A stretch of 64,000 nucleotides of DNA from Vibrio diazotrophicus (GCF_038452265.1 NZ_CP151842.1:558001-622000); one strand, 5' to 3'. Positions 8,297 to 17,841 are shown, counted from the first letter of the stretch. Made by a program: numbers and translations. Notes: a model not told the origin generated them from the letters alone.

Positions 8297-9130
8297 ATGA
8301 AATTAACAACAGCAACTAAAGAACTCATTCTAGACCGTCCTCATGTTATGGGGATTCTGAACACGACTCCGGATTCATTTTCAGATGGCGGCAGTTATAC
8401 GTCGATAGATAATGTCATTGTTCGTGCCAAACAAATGATAGAAGCGGGTGTAAGCATTATCGATATTGGTGGAGAATCTACCAGACCGGGTGCTCCTGAT
8501 GTGAGCCTTGAGGAAGAACTTCGACGCGTCATTCCAGCAATCAAAGCGATTCGAGAGTTTAACCAAGATGTTTGGATATCAGTTGATACCAGTAAAGCTG
8601 AAGTGATGCGACAATCGATAGCGGCTGGTGCAGACCTAATCAATGATGTTCGTTCCCTGCAAGAGCCGGGGGCTTTGGAAGTTGCAGCTCAAGCGCAAGT
8701 GCCTGTTTGTATCATGCACATGAAAGGACAACCGAAAACGATGCAAATCAATCCGGAATACGATAATGTTCTGGATGAAGTTGAAAGCTTTCTGCTAGAG
8801 AAATTAGCAGCTTGTGAAAAAGCTGGAATTCCAAGAGAGAACGTCATTTTAGACCCAGGTTTTGGCTTTGGTAAATCAATTGAGCACAACTATCATTTAC
8901 TCGCCAACTTAGAAAAACTACATCGCTTGGGGTTACCTATTTTGGCTGGAATGTCGCGTAAATCGATGATCTTTAAGCTTCTTGAGAAGAAACCAGCGGA
9001 ATGTATGGTTGCAAGTGTGACTTGTGCAACGATTGCCGCTATAAAAGGCGCACAGATTATTCGCGTTCATGATGTCGAAGAGACATTGGAAGCGATGAAA
9101 ATCATCCAAACGATGAACAGCAATTTATAA
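8297..9130 (+). CDS. folP: Dihydropteroate synthase
   Basis: Condenses p-aminobenzoate with 6-hydroxymethyl-7,8-dihydropterin pyrophosphate in folate synthesis; it is the sulfonamide target. The start at 8297 gives 277 aa, near the E. coli length (282), and aligns with the family N terminus ending HVMGILNTTPDSFSDGG. An in-frame ATG at 8264 would add 11 residues with no homology. Signatures are GILNTTPDSFSDGG (pterin loop), DIGGESTRPGA, and RVHDVEE at the C terminus. It lies in the ftsH-folP-glmM order shared with E. coli. Confidence 0.95.
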   Translation: MKLTTATKELILDRPHVMGILNTTPDSFSDGGSYTSIDNVIVRAKQMIEAGVSIIDIGGESTRPGAPDVSLEEELRRVIPAIKAIREFNQDVWISVDTSKAEVMRQSIAAGADLINDVRSLQEPGALEVAAQAQVPVCIMHMKGQPKTMQINPEYDNVLDEVESFLLEKLAACEKAGIPRENVILDPGFGFGKSIEHNYHLLANLEKLHRLGLPILAGMSRKSMIFKLLEKKPAECMVASVTCATIAAIKGAQIIRVHDVEETLEAMKIIQTMNSNL

Positions 9131-9167
9131 GTAACAATAAGTTATAAAAATTAGTTAAGGATACATT

Positions 9168-10508
9168 ATGTCTGACGAAAGACGTTATTTTGGTACTGAC
9201 GGCGTGCGTGGCAAGGTAGGTCAATACCCGATTACTCCTGATTTTGTACTTAAGCTTGGTTGGGCTGCTGGGCGCGTACTTGCTAAACAAGGTACTAAGC
9301 AAGTGATCATTGGTAAAGATACCCGCATATCTGGTTACATGTTGGAGTCTGCTCTAGAAGCTGGTCTTGCAGCTGCGGGTTTAAAAGCTGTATTGACTGG
9401 CCCAATGCCAACGCCAGCGGTAGCGTATTTGACTCAAACATTTCGTGCAGAAGCGGGGATTGTTATCTCAGCGTCCCATAACCCGTATTACGACAACGGC
9501 ATTAAGTTCTTCTCATCGGATGGTACAAAGCTGCCTGATGAAGTGGAGTTGGCTATTGAAGCTGAGTTAGACAAAGAGATCACTTGTGTTGAATCTGCTC
9601 TACTAGGTAAAGCTTCACGCTTAGTTGATGCTGTTGGTCGTTATATCGAATTCTGCAAAAGCACTTTTCCAAATAAATTAAGTTTGGCCGGACTGAAAAT
9701 TGTCGTTGATTGTGCACACGGCGCGACTTACCACATTGCTCCGAATGTGTTTAAAGAACTGGGTGCCGATGTTATTGCTATGGGTATTGAACCTAATGGT
9801 ACAAATATCAACGATAAAGTAGGTGCAACGGATGTCGCTGCACTACAAAAACGTGTTGTGGAAGAGCAAGCTCATCTAGGTCTGGCTTTTGATGGCGATG
9901 GCGACCGTTTAATTATGGTTGATGAGAATGGCAATAAGGTCGACGGCGACCAAATCGCTTATATCATTGCTCGCGATGCGTTGCGTCGTGGAGAATTAAA
10001 AGGAGGTGTTGTTGGTACGCTAATGACAAACCTAGGAATGGAAAATGGTCTAAAACAACTGGGTATTCCATTTGTTCGTGCTGCAGTTGGTGACCGCTAT
10101 GTAATGGAGCAATTACTGGCAAAAGGCTGGAAGATTGGTGCAGAGAACTCTGGGCATATTATCCTGCTGGATAAAGTCACCACTGGTGATGCGATTGTTG
10201 CCGCGCTACAAGTTTTAGCTTCAGTTGTAGGTAGTGAAATGTCACTAGGCGAGTTGTCCAAAGGAATGACTCTCTATCCTCAAGTGCTGGAAAATGTGCG
10301 TTTTAGTGGTGATACCAATCCGTTAGAAGCAGAAGCTGTGATTGCGAGTGTTAAAGAAGTTGAAGCAAAACTTGGCGCTAAAGGCCGTGTTTTACTACGC
10401 AAGTCAGGCACTGAGCCTTTGCTTCGAGTAATGGTGGAAGGTGAAGATGCTGAACTGGTTAAATCTTCCGCTTTAAAAATTGCAGAAGCTGTAAAAGCTA
10501 ACTGTTAA
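9168..10508 (+). CDS. glmM: Phosphoglucosamine mutase
   Basis: Interconverts glucosamine-6-phosphate and glucosamine-1-phosphate, feeding UDP-GlcNAc for peptidoglycan and LPS. At 446 aa it has the usual length. The catalytic phosphoserine loop is ISASHNP, with the active serine at residue 103. The Mg-binding loop DGDGDR is central, and the phosphate-binding RKSGTEPLLRVMVE is near the C terminus. It starts 37 bp after folP, so it is probably cotranscribed with it. Confidence 0.97.
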   Translation: MSDERRYFGTDGVRGKVGQYPITPDFVLKLGWAAGRVLAKQGTKQVIIGKDTRISGYMLESALEAGLAAAGLKAVLTGPMPTPAVAYLTQTFRAEAGIVISASHNPYYDNGIKFFSSDGTKLPDEVELAIEAELDKEITCVESALLGKASRLVDAVGRYIEFCKSTFPNKLSLAGLKIVVDCAHGATYHIAPNVFKELGADVIAMGIEPNGTNINDKVGATDVAALQKRVVEEQAHLGLAFDGDGDRLIMVDENGNKVDGDQIAYIIARDALRRGELKGGVVGTLMTNLGMENGLKQLGIPFVRAAVGDRYVMEQLLAKGWKIGAENSGHIILLDKVTTGDAIVAALQVLASVVGSEMSLGELSKGMTLYPQVLENVRFSGDTNPLEAEAVIASVKEVEAKLGAKGRVLLRKSGTEPLLRVMVEGEDAELVKSSALKIAEAVKANC

Positions 10509-10612
10509 GTCTTGTTTTTGTTGGTTCCTAAGTTTTTAACCGAGTTAGAAATTTGGAGCCAAGTTTAAACTAATATCACTTTGAGCCTTTTTTGACCGTT
10601 TGATAAGCAAAC

Positions 10613-10635
10613 GGGATATTTTTAACAAATATCCC
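10613..10635. repeat. Hairpin in the glmM-secG gap
   Basis: Perfect 9-bp inverted repeat GGGATATTT / AAATATCCC with loop TTAAC. It is preceded by a second, overlapping inverted repeat CCGTTTG / CAAACGG (10596-10614). Neither has a clear U-tract. They may end the glmM transcript or act on the secG promoter that follows. Confidence 0.6.
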
Positions 10636-10664
10636 TTGTCAGTCATACTCGCATTCGATAGTAT
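10636..10664 (+). promoter_or_regulatory. Likely secG-leuU promoter
   Basis: TTGTCA (10636-10641), 17-bp spacer, TAGTAT (10659-10664), about 100 bp ahead of the secG start. Confidence 0.55.
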
Positions 10665-10766
10665 TGCGTCCGCCTTCTGTTAGGAGGTCGCTAGCCTTGT
10701 TCTTGTCGATGATTGCAAATGATTAGAACGGCGCTGGCTCAACAATTTGGAACATAGGTGGAAGCG

Positions 10767-11105
10767 ATGTTTACAGTTCTACTTGTGATTTACCTGTTGG
10801 CAGCGGTTGGTATCATTGGCCTAGTGTTGATCCAGCAAGGTAAAGGCGCAGATATGGGAGCCTCATTCGGTGCTGGTGCTTCAAACACAGTGTTTGGCGC
10901 GAGCGGCTCAGGAAATTTTCTAACCCGAATGACTGCAATTTTTGCAACAATATTTTTTATCTTTAGTCTTGTGCTAGGCAACATGTCTACACATAAAACT
11001 GAATCACAATGGGTTGACCCTGCTAAAGGTCAAGTGATTGAGCAAACTACTGAAGGTACATTGAGTGAAACTCCAGCCTCAACAGGCGACGAAATTCCTC
11101 AATAA
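10767..11105 (+). CDS. secG: Preprotein translocase subunit SecG
   Basis: Small inner-membrane subunit of the SecYEG channel that assists SecA-driven export. ATG at 10767 is preferred over a GTG at 10758: AGGTGG sits just upstream of the ATG, and the resulting N terminus (MFTVLLVIYLLAAVGIIGLV) matches SecG. It has two transmembrane helices (about 2-22 and 52-72) with the conserved QQGKGADMGASFGAGAS loop between. Length is 112 aa. It is followed at 26 bp by tRNA-Leu, as in E. coli. Confidence 0.95.
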   Translation: MFTVLLVIYLLAAVGIIGLVLIQQGKGADMGASFGAGASNTVFGASGSGNFLTRMTAIFATIFFIFSLVLGNMSTHKTESQWVDPAKGQVIEQTTEGTLSETPASTGDEIPQ

Positions 11106-11131
11106 TCTTACTTTTAAGTAAGAAAGGTTAT

Positions 11132-11214
11132 GCCGAGATGGTGAAATTGGTAGACACACTAGCATGAGGTGCTAGCGCTTCGGTGTGAGGGTTCGAGTCC
11201 CTCTCTCGGCACCA
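11132..11214 (+). tRNA. leuU: tRNA-Leu (anticodon GAG)
   Basis: Cloverleaf with acceptor GCCGAGA / TCTCGGC, D-arm containing AATTGGTAGAC, anticodon stem CTAGC / GCTAG with the 7-nt loop ATGAGGT (anticodon GAG), a class II variable arm, GGTTCGAGTCC T-loop and encoded CCA. Same position (secG-leuU-metY) as in E. coli. Confidence 0.96.
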
Positions 11215-11225
11215 TGTTTACAAAC

Positions 11226-11253
11226 TTGTAAAACACCTTGTTGAGCGTATAAT
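11226..11253 (+). promoter_or_regulatory. metY promoter
   Basis: TTGTAA (11226-11231), 16-bp spacer, perfect TATAAT (11248-11253), 15 bp ahead of the initiator tRNA. It probably also drives the downstream rimP-nusA-infB genes by read-through. Confidence 0.75.
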
Positions 11254-11268
11254 TGCTCACAAGTCGGA

Positions 11269-11345
<77 letters not shown>

Positions 11346-11444
11346 ATTATTTTCTATTTTATAGAGAGTTAATTGTTGCAAGTTTGGCAGTGCTTACCTC
11401 ACTGCAGTTGAGAAGAAATTCTCAATTTATCAGGGTCCAGCAGC

Positions 11445-11470
11445 AAAAACCCCGACTTTCGGGGTTTTTT
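11445..11470 (+). terminator. Terminator/attenuator between metY and rimP
   Basis: Stem AAAACCCCGA / TCGGGGTTTT with a 3-nt loop and a T6 run. It lies between the tRNA and rimP, so it likely sets the ratio of tRNA to mRNA by partial termination. Confidence 0.85.
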
Positions 11471-11561
11471 GTTATCTGTGTTTCTTAATGTGAAATACAG
11501 GTGCTTTGCTTGGAATTTAAATTGGGCTCTATGCCCTTTTTTTGTTTCTGGAGTGGTTTAA

Positions 11562-12017
11562 ATGACTGGTTTAGAAAGACAATTAACAGAAATGCTTGAC
11601 GCGCCTGTAGCGGCATCAGGTTATGAGTTAGTTGGATTGGAGTTTGTCCGCGCAGGACAACACTCAACACTACGTATCTACATTGATCATGAAAACGGTA
11701 TTAACGTTGACGATTGTGCAGAAGTAAGTCACCAAGTGAGTGCTGTATTGGATGTTGAAGATCCAATCACTGTTGCTTACAACTTAGAAGTGTCTTCGCC
11801 AGGTATGGAAAGACCACTCTTTAAAGCTGCACATTATGATCAATTTATCGGTCACGAGGTCAGCATCGTTTTGAAAATGGCTGTAGCAAACCGTCGTAAA
11901 TGGAAAGGCATCATTCACTCAGTTGATGGTGAAACTGTTGCTATAACTGTAGATGGTCAAGAAGAACATTTTGCGATTAGCAACATTTCAAAAGCTAACC
12001 TGATCCCTAAATTTTAG
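11562..12017 (+). CDS. rimP: Ribosome maturation factor RimP
   Basis: Needed for late maturation of the 30S subunit. It has 151 aa, with the N-terminal alpha/beta domain carrying LVGLEFVRAG and LRIYID and the conserved VSSPGMERPL, then a small SH3-like C-terminal barrel. First protein gene of the metY-rimP-nusA-infB operon; nusA follows after 35 bp. Confidence 0.96.
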   Translation: MTGLERQLTEMLDAPVAASGYELVGLEFVRAGQHSTLRIYIDHENGINVDDCAEVSHQVSAVLDVEDPITVAYNLEVSSPGMERPLFKAAHYDQFIGHEVSIVLKMAVANRRKWKGIIHSVDGETVAITVDGQEEHFAISNISKANLIPKF

Positions 12018-12052
12018 TTCTCCTAGAGAAAAGAGCTTAAGAGGCTATAACA

Positions 12053-13540
12053 ATGAGTAAAGAAATTTTAGCGGTTGTAGAGGCTGTTTCGAACGAGAAA
12101 GCAGTACCTCGTGAGCGTATCTTTGAAGCGCTTGAAATTGCGCTAGCAACATCGACTAAGAAAAAATACGAAATTGACGTAGATGTTCGCGTTGCTATCG
12201 ACCGCAAAACGGGTGAGTTTGAAACTTTCCGTCGTTGGTTAGTTGTAGACGAAGTGGAAAACCCAACAAAAGAGATGTCTCTAGACGCTGCATCTTATGA
12301 TGATGATTCAGTTGAGTTAGGTCATTACTACGAAGAGCAAATCGAATCTGTAACATTTGACCGCATCACGACGCAAACAGCGAAGCAAGTTATCGTACAG
12401 AAAGTACGTGAAGCCGAACGCGCACAAATCGTTGAGCAGTTCATCGACAACGAAGGTGAGCTAGTAACAGGTGTGGTTAAAAAGGTTAACCGTGAGACTG
12501 TTATCCTAGATCTTGGTAACAACGCTGAAGCGGTTATCTTACGTGAAGACCAACTGCCACGTGAAAACTTCCGTCCTGGCGACCGTGTTCGTGGCCTACT
12601 TTACAAAGTGGCTCCAGAAGCTCGTGGTTTCCAACTATTCGTAACACGTTCTAAGCCTGAAATGTTGGCTGAACTGTTCCGTGTGGAAGTGCCAGAAATT
12701 GGCGAAGAGATGATCGAACTGAAAGGTGCGGCTCGTGATCCTGGTTCTCGCGCGAAAATCGCTGTGAAAACAAACGATCGCCGTATTGACCCAGTAGGTG
12801 CGTGTGTCGGTATGCGTGGTGCACGTGTACAGGCTGTATCTAGCGAACTTGGTGGTGAGCGCATTGATATCGTGCTTTGGGATGATAACCCTGCACAATT
12901 TGTGATCAACGCAATGGCTCCAGCTGACGTTGCTTCTATCATTGTTGATGAAGATGCACACTCAATGGATATCGCTGTTGAAGCAGATAACCTAGCTCAA
13001 GCAATTGGCCGTAACGGTCAAAACGTACGTCTAGCGTCTCAACTTTCTGGTTGGGAACTGAACGTAATGACAGTTGCAGATCTAAACAAGAAACACCAAG
13101 AAGAATCAATGGCAGCTATCGAGCGCTTCATGAAGTACCTCGATGTTGAGCAAGATTTTGCTGAGCTGTTGGTTGAAGAAGGTTTCTCTACATTAGAAGA
13201 AGTTGCGTATGTTCCTGTCAACGAACTACTAGAAGTAGACGGTCTGGATGAAGACCTAGTTGAAGAACTGCGTAACCGTGCGAAAGATGCATTGACAACA
13301 ATTGCATTGGCACAAGAAGAATCGTTCGAAGGCCTAGAGCCAGCTGAAGACCTACTATCTCTAGCTGGTCTTGAGCGTGATATGGCATTTAAACTTGCTG
13401 CTAAAGGTGTAGTAACACTAGAAGATTTAGCAGACCAAGGCATCGACGATCTTGAAGGTATTGAAGGTCTAACCGAAGAACGCGCTGGCGAGCTCATTAT
13501 GGCAGCTCGTAACATTTGTTGGTTCGGTGAAGACGCATAA
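12053..13540 (+). CDS. nusA: Transcription termination/antitermination factor NusA
   Basis: Binds RNA polymerase and modulates pausing, termination and antitermination. Order of parts: N-terminal RNAP-binding domain (1-130), S1 domain (about 135-200), KH1 and KH2 (about 230-345, with GACVGMRGARVQAV and IGRNGQNVRLAS), and two C-terminal acidic repeats (residues ~365-495) as in gammaproteobacteria. Length is 495 aa, the same as E. coli. Confidence 0.98.
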   Translation: MSKEILAVVEAVSNEKAVPRERIFEALEIALATSTKKKYEIDVDVRVAIDRKTGEFETFRRWLVVDEVENPTKEMSLDAASYDDDSVELGHYYEEQIESVTFDRITTQTAKQVIVQKVREAERAQIVEQFIDNEGELVTGVVKKVNRETVILDLGNNAEAVILREDQLPRENFRPGDRVRGLLYKVAPEARGFQLFVTRSKPEMLAELFRVEVPEIGEEMIELKGAARDPGSRAKIAVKTNDRRIDPVGACVGMRGARVQAVSSELGGERIDIVLWDDNPAQFVINAMAPADVASIIVDEDAHSMDIAVEADNLAQAIGRNGQNVRLASQLSGWELNVMTVADLNKKHQEESMAAIERFMKYLDVEQDFAELLVEEGFSTLEEVAYVPVNELLEVDGLDEDLVEELRNRAKDALTTIALAQEESFEGLEPAEDLLSLAGLERDMAFKLAAKGVVTLEDLADQGIDDLEGIEGLTEERAGELIMAARNICWFGEDA

Positions 13541-13562
13541 TTTCAGCAAGGGAGGAAGCGGC

Positions 13563-16268
13563 ATGACACAACTTACAGTTAAAGCACTGAGTGAAGAAAT
13601 TGGTACTCCAGTTGACCGCTTATTAGAACAACTTGCTGATGCTGGCATGAAAAAAACGAGTTCAGACAGCGTATCAGAAGAAGAAAAAAGCAAACTTCTG
13701 AATCACTTACGTAAGGAACATGGAGAGGGCTCAGGATCTGAGCCAACTCGTTTAACGCTCCAGCGTAAAACCCGTAGTACACTAAGCGTAAGTGCTGGTG
13801 GCGGTAAAAGTAAGGATGTTCAAGTTGAAGTGCGCAAAAAACGAACGTATGTTAAGCGCAGTGCAGTTGAAGATGAAGCAAAACGTGAAGCAGAAGAAGC
13901 TGCTAAGCGCGAAGCTGAAGAATTAGCGAAACGTGAAGCTGAAGAAGCTGCGAAACGTGAAGCCGAAGAAAAGGCAAAACGTGAAGCAGAAGAAAAAGCG
14001 CAACGAGAAGCAAATGAAAAAGCAAAACGTGAAGCAGAAGAAGCTAATCGTGATGCACAGGGTGGGGCGAAACGTGAACGTTCTGCTGAAGATAAAATGA
14101 AGCAAGAAGCAGCGCGAAAAGAAGCCGAAGCACTGAAGCGTCGTCAGGAAGAAGAAGCTAAGCGTAAAGCTGAAGAAGAGAGTCTTCGTCAGCTTGAGAA
14201 AGCACGTGAATTGGCTGAACAGAATAATGAGCGTTGGTCTGCTGAAGAAGAGAAAAAGGGTAAAATGGAAGAGAATACAGATTACCATGTGACCACATCG
14301 AGCTATGCTCGTGCGGCAGAAGATGAAGCAGACCGTCGTGAAGAAGGTGCTCGTCGCCGTAGTGCTGCTGCTAAGACGAAAAAGACGAAAATGTCTAATC
14401 GCGACGATAAGCAAGAGCGTGATACTCGTCGTGGTGGTAAAGGTCGTAAAGCTGGCAAGATTGCTAAGCCATCGTCAATGCAACACGGCTTTGATAAGAG
14501 CGCAGTTGTTGCTAAATCCGATGTTGTGATTGGTGAAACTATCGTAGTTTCTGAACTGGCAAGCAAGATGTCAGTAAAAGGGACTGAAGTCATCAAAGTG
14601 ATGATGAAGATGGGAGCAATGGCGACGATCAACCAAGTGATTGACCAAGAAACAGCACAACTTGTTGCTGAAGAAATGGGTCACAAAGTGGTTCTTCGTA
14701 AAGAAAATGAACTTGAAGAAGCGGTAATGCAAGACCGTGATAACGAGTTCGAAAAAGTTGCTCGTGCTCCAGTCGTTACCATTATGGGTCACGTTGACCA
14801 TGGTAAAACCTCAACGTTGGACTACATTCGTCGCACACACGTTGCTTCTGGCGAAGCAGGTGGTATTACGCAGCACATTGGTGCATACCATGTAGAAACA
14901 CCAAACGGCATGATTACGTTCCTTGATACTCCTGGACACGCGGCGTTTACGTCAATGCGTGCTCGTGGTGCTCAAGCGACAGATATCGTTGTTCTTGTTG
15001 TTGCAGCAGATGATGGCGTAATGCCACAAACAGTTGAAGCTATCCAGCACGCAAAAGCGGCAGGTGTGCCTTTGATTATCGCTGTGAACAAGATCGACAA
15101 AGAAGATGCTAACCCAGATAACGTTAAGAATGAGCTAGCTCAATACGATGTTATTCCTGAAGAGTGGGGCGGTGAGAATATCTTCGTTCATATCTCTGCA
15201 AAACAGGGTACAAACATTGATTCACTACTTGAGTCTATCCTTTTACAAGCAGAAGTTCTTGAACTCACTGCAGTTAAAGATGGTATGGCTTCTGGTGTTG
15301 TCATCGAATCACGCCTAGATAAAGGCCGTGGTCCAATTGCAACTGTTCTTGTACAGTCAGGTACTCTGAACAAAGGTGATATCGTACTTTGTGGTCAGGA
15401 ATATGGCCGTGTTCGCGCAATGCGTGATGAAGTTGGTAACGAAGTTAACGAAGCTGGTCCTTCTATCCCGGTAGAAATTCTAGGTCTTTCTGGTGTTCCT
15501 GCGGCGGGTGACGAAGCGACAGTTGTACGTGATGAGCGTAAAGCGCGTGAAGTTGCAAACTATCGTCAAGGTAAGTTCCGTGAAGTGAAACTGGCTCGCC
15601 AGCAGAAATCTAAACTAGAGAACATGTTCTCTAATATGACTGCGGGTGACGTTTCTGAACTGAACATCGTACTGAAAGCTGACGTACAAGGTTCTGTTGA
15701 AGCAATTTCTGATTCATTAGTGAAACTATCTACTGATGAAGTAAAAGTGAACATTGTAGGTTCAGGTGTTGGTGGTATTACAGAAACAGATGTAGTACTA
15801 GCAGCAGCTTCAAACGCTATCGTTGTTGGCTTTAACGTTCGTGCTGATGCATCAGCTCGTCGTGCAGTTGAAAACGAAAATATCGATCTACGTTACTACT
15901 CAATCATCTACCAATTGATTGATGAAGTTAAAGCGGCAATGAGCGGTATGCTTGCTCCAGAATTCAAGCAAGAAATCATTGGTCTTGCTGAAGTTCGTGA
16001 CGTGTTTAAGTCACCGAAACTGGGTGCAATCGCTGGTTGTATGGTTACTGAAGGTACAATCAAGCGTAACAGCCCAATTCGTGTACTACGTGATAACGTG
16101 GTTATTTACGAAGGTGAACTTGAATCGCTACGTCGCTTTAAAGACGACATGCAAGAAGTTAAGAACGGTTATGAGTGTGGTATCGGCGTTAAGAACTACA
16201 ACGATGTTCGCGTAGGCGACCAAATTGAAGTATTCGAAACGGTTGAGATTCAACGTACCATCGATTAA
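13563..16268 (+). CDS. infB: Translation initiation factor IF-2
   Basis: GTPase that brings fMet-tRNA to the 30S P site and joins subunits. The start at 13563 (MTQLTVKALSEEIGTPVDRLL) follows GGGAGGAAG and matches the family; the frame stays open 36 bp upstream into nusA. N-terminal IF2_N domain, then a highly charged helical linker (about 100-270) built of repeated AKREAEE-type units, a second IF2_N, the G domain with GHVDHGKTS, DTPGHAAF and NKIDK, and C-terminal domains II-IV. Length is 901 aa. Shorter isoforms from internal starts, known in E. coli, cannot be judged here. Confidence 0.98.
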   Translation: MTQLTVKALSEEIGTPVDRLLEQLADAGMKKTSSDSVSEEEKSKLLNHLRKEHGEGSGSEPTRLTLQRKTRSTLSVSAGGGKSKDVQVEVRKKRTYVKRSAVEDEAKREAEEAAKREAEELAKREAEEAAKREAEEKAKREAEEKAQREANEKAKREAEEANRDAQGGAKRERSAEDKMKQEAARKEAEALKRRQEEEAKRKAEEESLRQLEKARELAEQNNERWSAEEEKKGKMEENTDYHVTTSSYARAAEDEADRREEGARRRSAAAKTKKTKMSNRDDKQERDTRRGGKGRKAGKIAKPSSMQHGFDKSAVVAKSDVVIGETIVVSELASKMSVKGTEVIKVMMKMGAMATINQVIDQETAQLVAEEMGHKVVLRKENELEEAVMQDRDNEFEKVARAPVVTIMGHVDHGKTSTLDYIRRTHVASGEAGGITQHIGAYHVETPNGMITFLDTPGHAAFTSMRARGAQATDIVVLVVAADDGVMPQTVEAIQHAKAAGVPLIIAVNKIDKEDANPDNVKNELAQYDVIPEEWGGENIFVHISAKQGTNIDSLLESILLQAEVLELTAVKDGMASGVVIESRLDKGRGPIATVLVQSGTLNKGDIVLCGQEYGRVRAMRDEVGNEVNEAGPSIPVEILGLSGVPAAGDEATVVRDERKAREVANYRQGKFREVKLARQQKSKLENMFSNMTAGDVSELNIVLKADVQGSVEAISDSLVKLSTDEVKVNIVGSGVGGITETDVVLAAASNAIVVGFNVRADASARRAVENENIDLRYYSIIYQLIDEVKAAMSGMLAPEFKQEIIGLAEVRDVFKSPKLGAIAGCMVTEGTIKRNSPIRVLRDNVVIYEGELESLRRFKDDMQEVKNGYECGIGVKNYNDVRVGDQIEVFETVEIQRTID

Positions 16269-16360
16269 TTCGTTAAAATTGATGAGACCTAATGATTATT
16301 CGTTAGTCATAATGGCTCATCAACTAGAACAAACGGCAATGTTCGGTTGTTGAATACGCC

Positions 16361-16400
16361 ATGGGGGAGTGGGATTACCATTCCCCCATTCTTTCTATTT
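16361..16400 (+). terminator. Terminator-like hairpin between infB and rbfA
   Basis: 12-bp stem ATGGGGGAGTGG (16361-16372) / CCATTCCCCCAT (16378-16389), one G:U pair, loop GATTA, then TCTTTCTATTT. It lies 13 bp ahead of the rbfA start, so it may reduce read-through or act as a processing or stability element. Confidence 0.65.
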
Positions 16401-16412
16401 AGTGAGAAAATT

Positions 16413-16808
16413 ATGCCAAAAGAATTTAGCCGTACTCAGCGTGTGGCTCAGCAACTACAAAAAGAACTAGCGATGATCCTTCAACGCGAAGTTCGTGATT
16501 CTCGATTGGGAATGGTGACCATTTCTGATGTAGAAGTTTCTCGTGACCTTGCTTACGCTAAAGTGTTCGTCACTTTCTTATGTGTAGGCGAGCAAACACC
16601 AGAATCATGTTTAAAAGCATTACGTGAGCATGAAGCTCATATTCGTATGATGCTTGGTAAACGTATTCGCTTACGTCTAACACCTGAAATTCGTTTCCAC
16701 TATGACAGTACCTTAGTAGAAGGTATGCGTATGTCGAACCTTGTTTCTGAAGTAGTCAGTACCGATAAGCGTAAGCAAAAAGATGCGGGTCGCGAGGACG
16801 AAGAGTAA
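16413..16808 (+). CDS. rbfA: 30S ribosome-binding factor RbfA
   Basis: Single KH-like domain protein that binds free 30S subunits and completes 16S rRNA 5'-end maturation, including under cold shock. The start at 16413 gives MPKEFSRTQRVAQQLQKELA, the family N terminus; upstream codons overlap the hairpin and are not RbfA-like. Length 131 aa. Its TAA overlaps the truB ATG by one base (TAATG), suggesting translational coupling. Confidence 0.96.
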   Translation: MPKEFSRTQRVAQQLQKELAMILQREVRDSRLGMVTISDVEVSRDLAYAKVFVTFLCVGEQTPESCLKALREHEAHIRMMLGKRIRLRLTPEIRFHYDSTLVEGMRMSNLVSEVVSTDKRKQKDAGREDEE

Positions 16809-17749
16809 TGGCTCGTCGTAAAGGGCGTCCGATAAATGGTGTGGTGCTGATTGATAAACCAACCGGCATCTCATCAAATGATACCCTGCAAAAAGTTAAG
16901 CGCCTTTTCTTTGCAGAAAAGGCAGGACATACCGGTGCGCTAGATCCTCTAGCAACGGGTATGCTTCCGATCTGCTTGGGTGAAGCAACTAAGTTTTCTC
17001 AGTTTCTGCTCGATTCCGATAAACGTTATCGCGTGATCGCAAAATTGGGTGAGCGTACTGACACATCAGATTCAGATGGTGAAGTAGTTGAAACTCGTGA
17101 AGTGAACGTAGACCGCGAAACTCTGATCCGTTGTATCGAAAAATTCAGGGGTGAAACTGACCAAGTACCTTCAATGTTTTCAGCATTGAAATACCAAGGT
17201 CGTCCTCTGTATGAATATGCTCGTCAAGGTATCGAAGTTCCTCGTGAATCTCGCAAAATCACCGTTTACGATATTGTTCTGCATCGTTTTGAAAACGATG
17301 AAGTTGAGATGGAAGTACACTGCTCAAAAGGTACCTACATCCGCACTATCGTTGATGATTTAGGTGAAATGCTAGGCTGTGGCGCGCACGTCACTATGTT
17401 ACGTCGTACTGGTGTTGCTAAATATCCATATGAAAATATGGTGACACTAGAGCAGCTTAACGAGCTTGTTGAACAGGCTCATCGTGAAGATAGCTCACCT
17501 TATGATGCTCTTGACGCTTTGTTGTTGCCAATGGATACCGCAGTACAAGATTTACCAGAAGTAAATCTGGTCGCTGAGCTGGTTGATATGGTTCAGCACG
17601 GTCAAGCTGTCCAAGTCTTTGGGGCTCCAACTGACGGTATCGTTCGCATGACGAGTGGTGAAGACAAGCTATTCCTAGGTGTTGCTGAAATCGATAACGA
17701 TGGGAAAGTAGCGCCGAAGCGTTTAGTGGTTTATCCACCGCGTACTTGA
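16808..17749 (+). CDS. truB: tRNA pseudouridine-55 synthase TruB
   Basis: Isomerises U55 in the T-loop of tRNAs. The catalytic Asp46 lies in GHTGALDPLATGMLPI. KPTGISSND is near the N terminus and CSKGTYIRTIVDDLG is central. The C-terminal PUA-like part ends at residue 313. Start overlaps the rbfA stop. Confidence 0.97.
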   Translation: MARRKGRPINGVVLIDKPTGISSNDTLQKVKRLFFAEKAGHTGALDPLATGMLPICLGEATKFSQFLLDSDKRYRVIAKLGERTDTSDSDGEVVETREVNVDRETLIRCIEKFRGETDQVPSMFSALKYQGRPLYEYARQGIEVPRESRKITVYDIVLHRFENDEVEMEVHCSKGTYIRTIVDDLGEMLGCGAHVTMLRRTGVAKYPYENMVTLEQLNELVEQAHREDSSPYDALDALLLPMDTAVQDLPEVNLVAELVDMVQHGQAVQVFGAPTDGIVRMTSGEDKLFLGVAEIDNDGKVAPKRLVVYPPRT

Positions 17750-17812
17750 TGCTGCAAGGTCAATGACTGATTTATAGTGCGAAGTTACGAATTTTATTAC
17801 GTGAAATAGCGC

Positions 17813-17841
17813 TTGTGTGATTACAGGATATTCCCTATAAT
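17813..17841 (+). promoter_or_regulatory. rpsO promoter
   Basis: TTGTGT (17813-17818), 17-bp spacer, TATAAT (17836-17841), about 70 bp ahead of rpsO. Confidence 0.7.

Noticed and set aside
11107..11122. CTTACTT/AAGTAAG inverted repeat between secG and tRNA-Leu as a terminator
   Set aside because: AT-rich stem with a 2-nt loop and no T-run; read-through into the tRNA is expected.
13860..14060. Repeated 24-bp-like units as a DNA repeat or CRISPR-like array
   Set aside because: They encode the helical AKREAEE repeats of the IF-2 linker in frame; no spacers, and degenerate at third positions.
13923..14414. Minus-strand open frame opposite infB
   Set aside because: Low-complexity Phe/Ser/Leu translation of the antisense of charged repeats; no RBS or family features.
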